A stretch of 45,336 nt of DNA. It comes from Candidatus Rokuibacteriota bacterium (lineage in GTDB: Bacteria; Bacteroidota; Bacteroidia; Flavobacteriales; Flavobacteriaceae). The DNA lies in the NCBI GenBank assembly GCA_900299425.1, contig OMJU01000036.1:1-45336 (forward strand). The letters run 5' to 3'. Below are positions 44,983 through 45,336 of this stretch, piece by piece (within the stretch, counting starts at the first letter, position 1; every line of letters starts with the position of its first letter). Under the pieces are notes generated by a model. It searched no databases. It had not been told where the DNA came from and was given only the letters and a program-made list of their open reading frames with translations. Made by a program: the position numbers and the translations under genes.

Positions 44983-45336
44983 TTAATCAAGTTTATAACC
45001 ACAATTCCAGCAATAACGCGCTGATTCTTTTTGTCCATCAGCGCTGCAACTAGGACAGGATTGAGTGTTTAATTCAGGTTCAGGAATTGATGTTTTTGCA
45101 TAGGCTACACTTACAATTCCTGTGGGGACGGCGATAATCCCGTACCCCATGATCATGATAATGGAAGCGATAAATTGCCCAAGTGGCGTAATTGGAGTAA
45201 TATCGCCAAACCCAACTGTGGTTAAGGTAACAATGCACCAATAAATTCCCGCAGGAATACTGGTGAAACCGCTTTCATCTCCTTCTATGAGATACATTAA
45301 GGTCCCGGCAATCATTGAAATAATCAGAACAGCAAA
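44983..45336 (-). CDS. Voltage-gated-type potassium channel, C-terminal part (partial)
   Basis: The 5' end lies beyond the window; 117 residues are visible. They comprise the end of helix S5 (FAVLIISMIAGTLMYLIEG), the pore loop with the selectivity filter TLTTVGFGD, helix S6 (PLGQFIASIIMIMGYGIIAVPTGIV), and a cytoplasmic tail with two CxxC pairs (CPSC ... CWNC), a zinc-ribbon-like ending. The filter is that of K+-selective channels. It lies 22 nt upstream of miaA on the same strand. Confidence 0.9.
   Translation of the reverse strand, partial: FAVLIISMIAGTLMYLIEGDESGFTSIPAGIYWCIVTLTTVGFGDITPITPLGQFIASIIMIMGYGIIAVPTGIVSVAYAKTSIPEPELNTQSCPSCSADGQKESARYCWNCGYKLD

Noticed and set aside
44961-45038. 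Longer miaA start
   Set aside because: The extra 26 codons overlap the end of the channel gene and are absent from the usual MiaA N-terminus.

Overview
The window is a 45 kb piece of a chromosome from a member of the Bacteroidota, most likely Flavobacteriaceae. Evidence: type IX secretion (T9SS) C-terminal sorting domains on three secreted proteins; a PorD/DUF4835 gene; a TonB-dependent receptor paired with a DUF4249 lipoprotein; the murQ-DUF6095 pair; the long (482 aa) GAPDH; no Shine-Dalgarno sequences; and promoters of the Bacteroidota type (TTG, 19-20 nt, TAnnTTTG). Nearly everything is core housekeeping sequence. I see no prophage, insertion sequence, CRISPR array, tRNA or obvious island.

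Layout. 1-627: end of an rRNA operon (23S 3' end, spacer, 5S, terminator). 693-8716: a secreted propeller protein, then a leftward block of icd, TonB receptor/DUF4249, murQ and DUF6095. 8717-9587: an unusually long gap with no intact gene, bounded by leftward terminators. 9588-10839: rplS and trmD, each with its own promoter. 11059-15500: a Tat-exported Gfo/Idh/MocA oxidoreductase, GAPDH and the HtrA protease. 15632-18734: dapF, an acetyltransferase, mltG and an SLT-like protein, a cell-wall group. 18755-22827 (leftward): dnaA, LMW phosphatase, PQQ-type sugar dehydrogenase and an RsmI-like methylase. 23033-26490: a thioesterase, then the divergent pair ribD-yigZ / GNAT-prmC. 26567-35933: a dense rightward run, ligA, DUF6913-like, dapA, bamD, rpoZ, coaBC, porD, recN and fabI. 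36063-39005: a 980 aa T9SS cargo protein. 39078-44032: a glycosyltransferase, a YbbR protein, coaE and the RprX/RprY-type two-component system. 44046-45336: miaA and the end of a potassium channel, both leftward.

Themes. The genes jointly serve envelope building and export: dapF, dapA, mltG and murQ for peptidoglycan; bamD for outer-membrane assembly; porD for T9SS; htrA for periplasmic quality control; rprXY for envelope sensing; and three T9SS substrates. Others supply central metabolism (icd, gap, coaBC, coaE, ribD, fabI) and information processing (dnaA, ligA, recN, rpoZ, rplS, trmD, prmC, miaA).

The two most interesting signals are regulatory. First, a direct repeat GTTAA-N6-GTTAA lies upstream of both htrA and the RprX kinase gene, in the same orientation to the gene. 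This suggests a Cpx-like envelope-stress circuit. Second, at least five genes (dapF, ribD, ligA, bamD, the GT2 gene) carry the TAnnTTTG element only 4-5 nt before the start codon, which predicts leaderless mRNAs. The 8.9-9.5 kb gap may hold an uncharacterised leftward RNA or a decayed gene.
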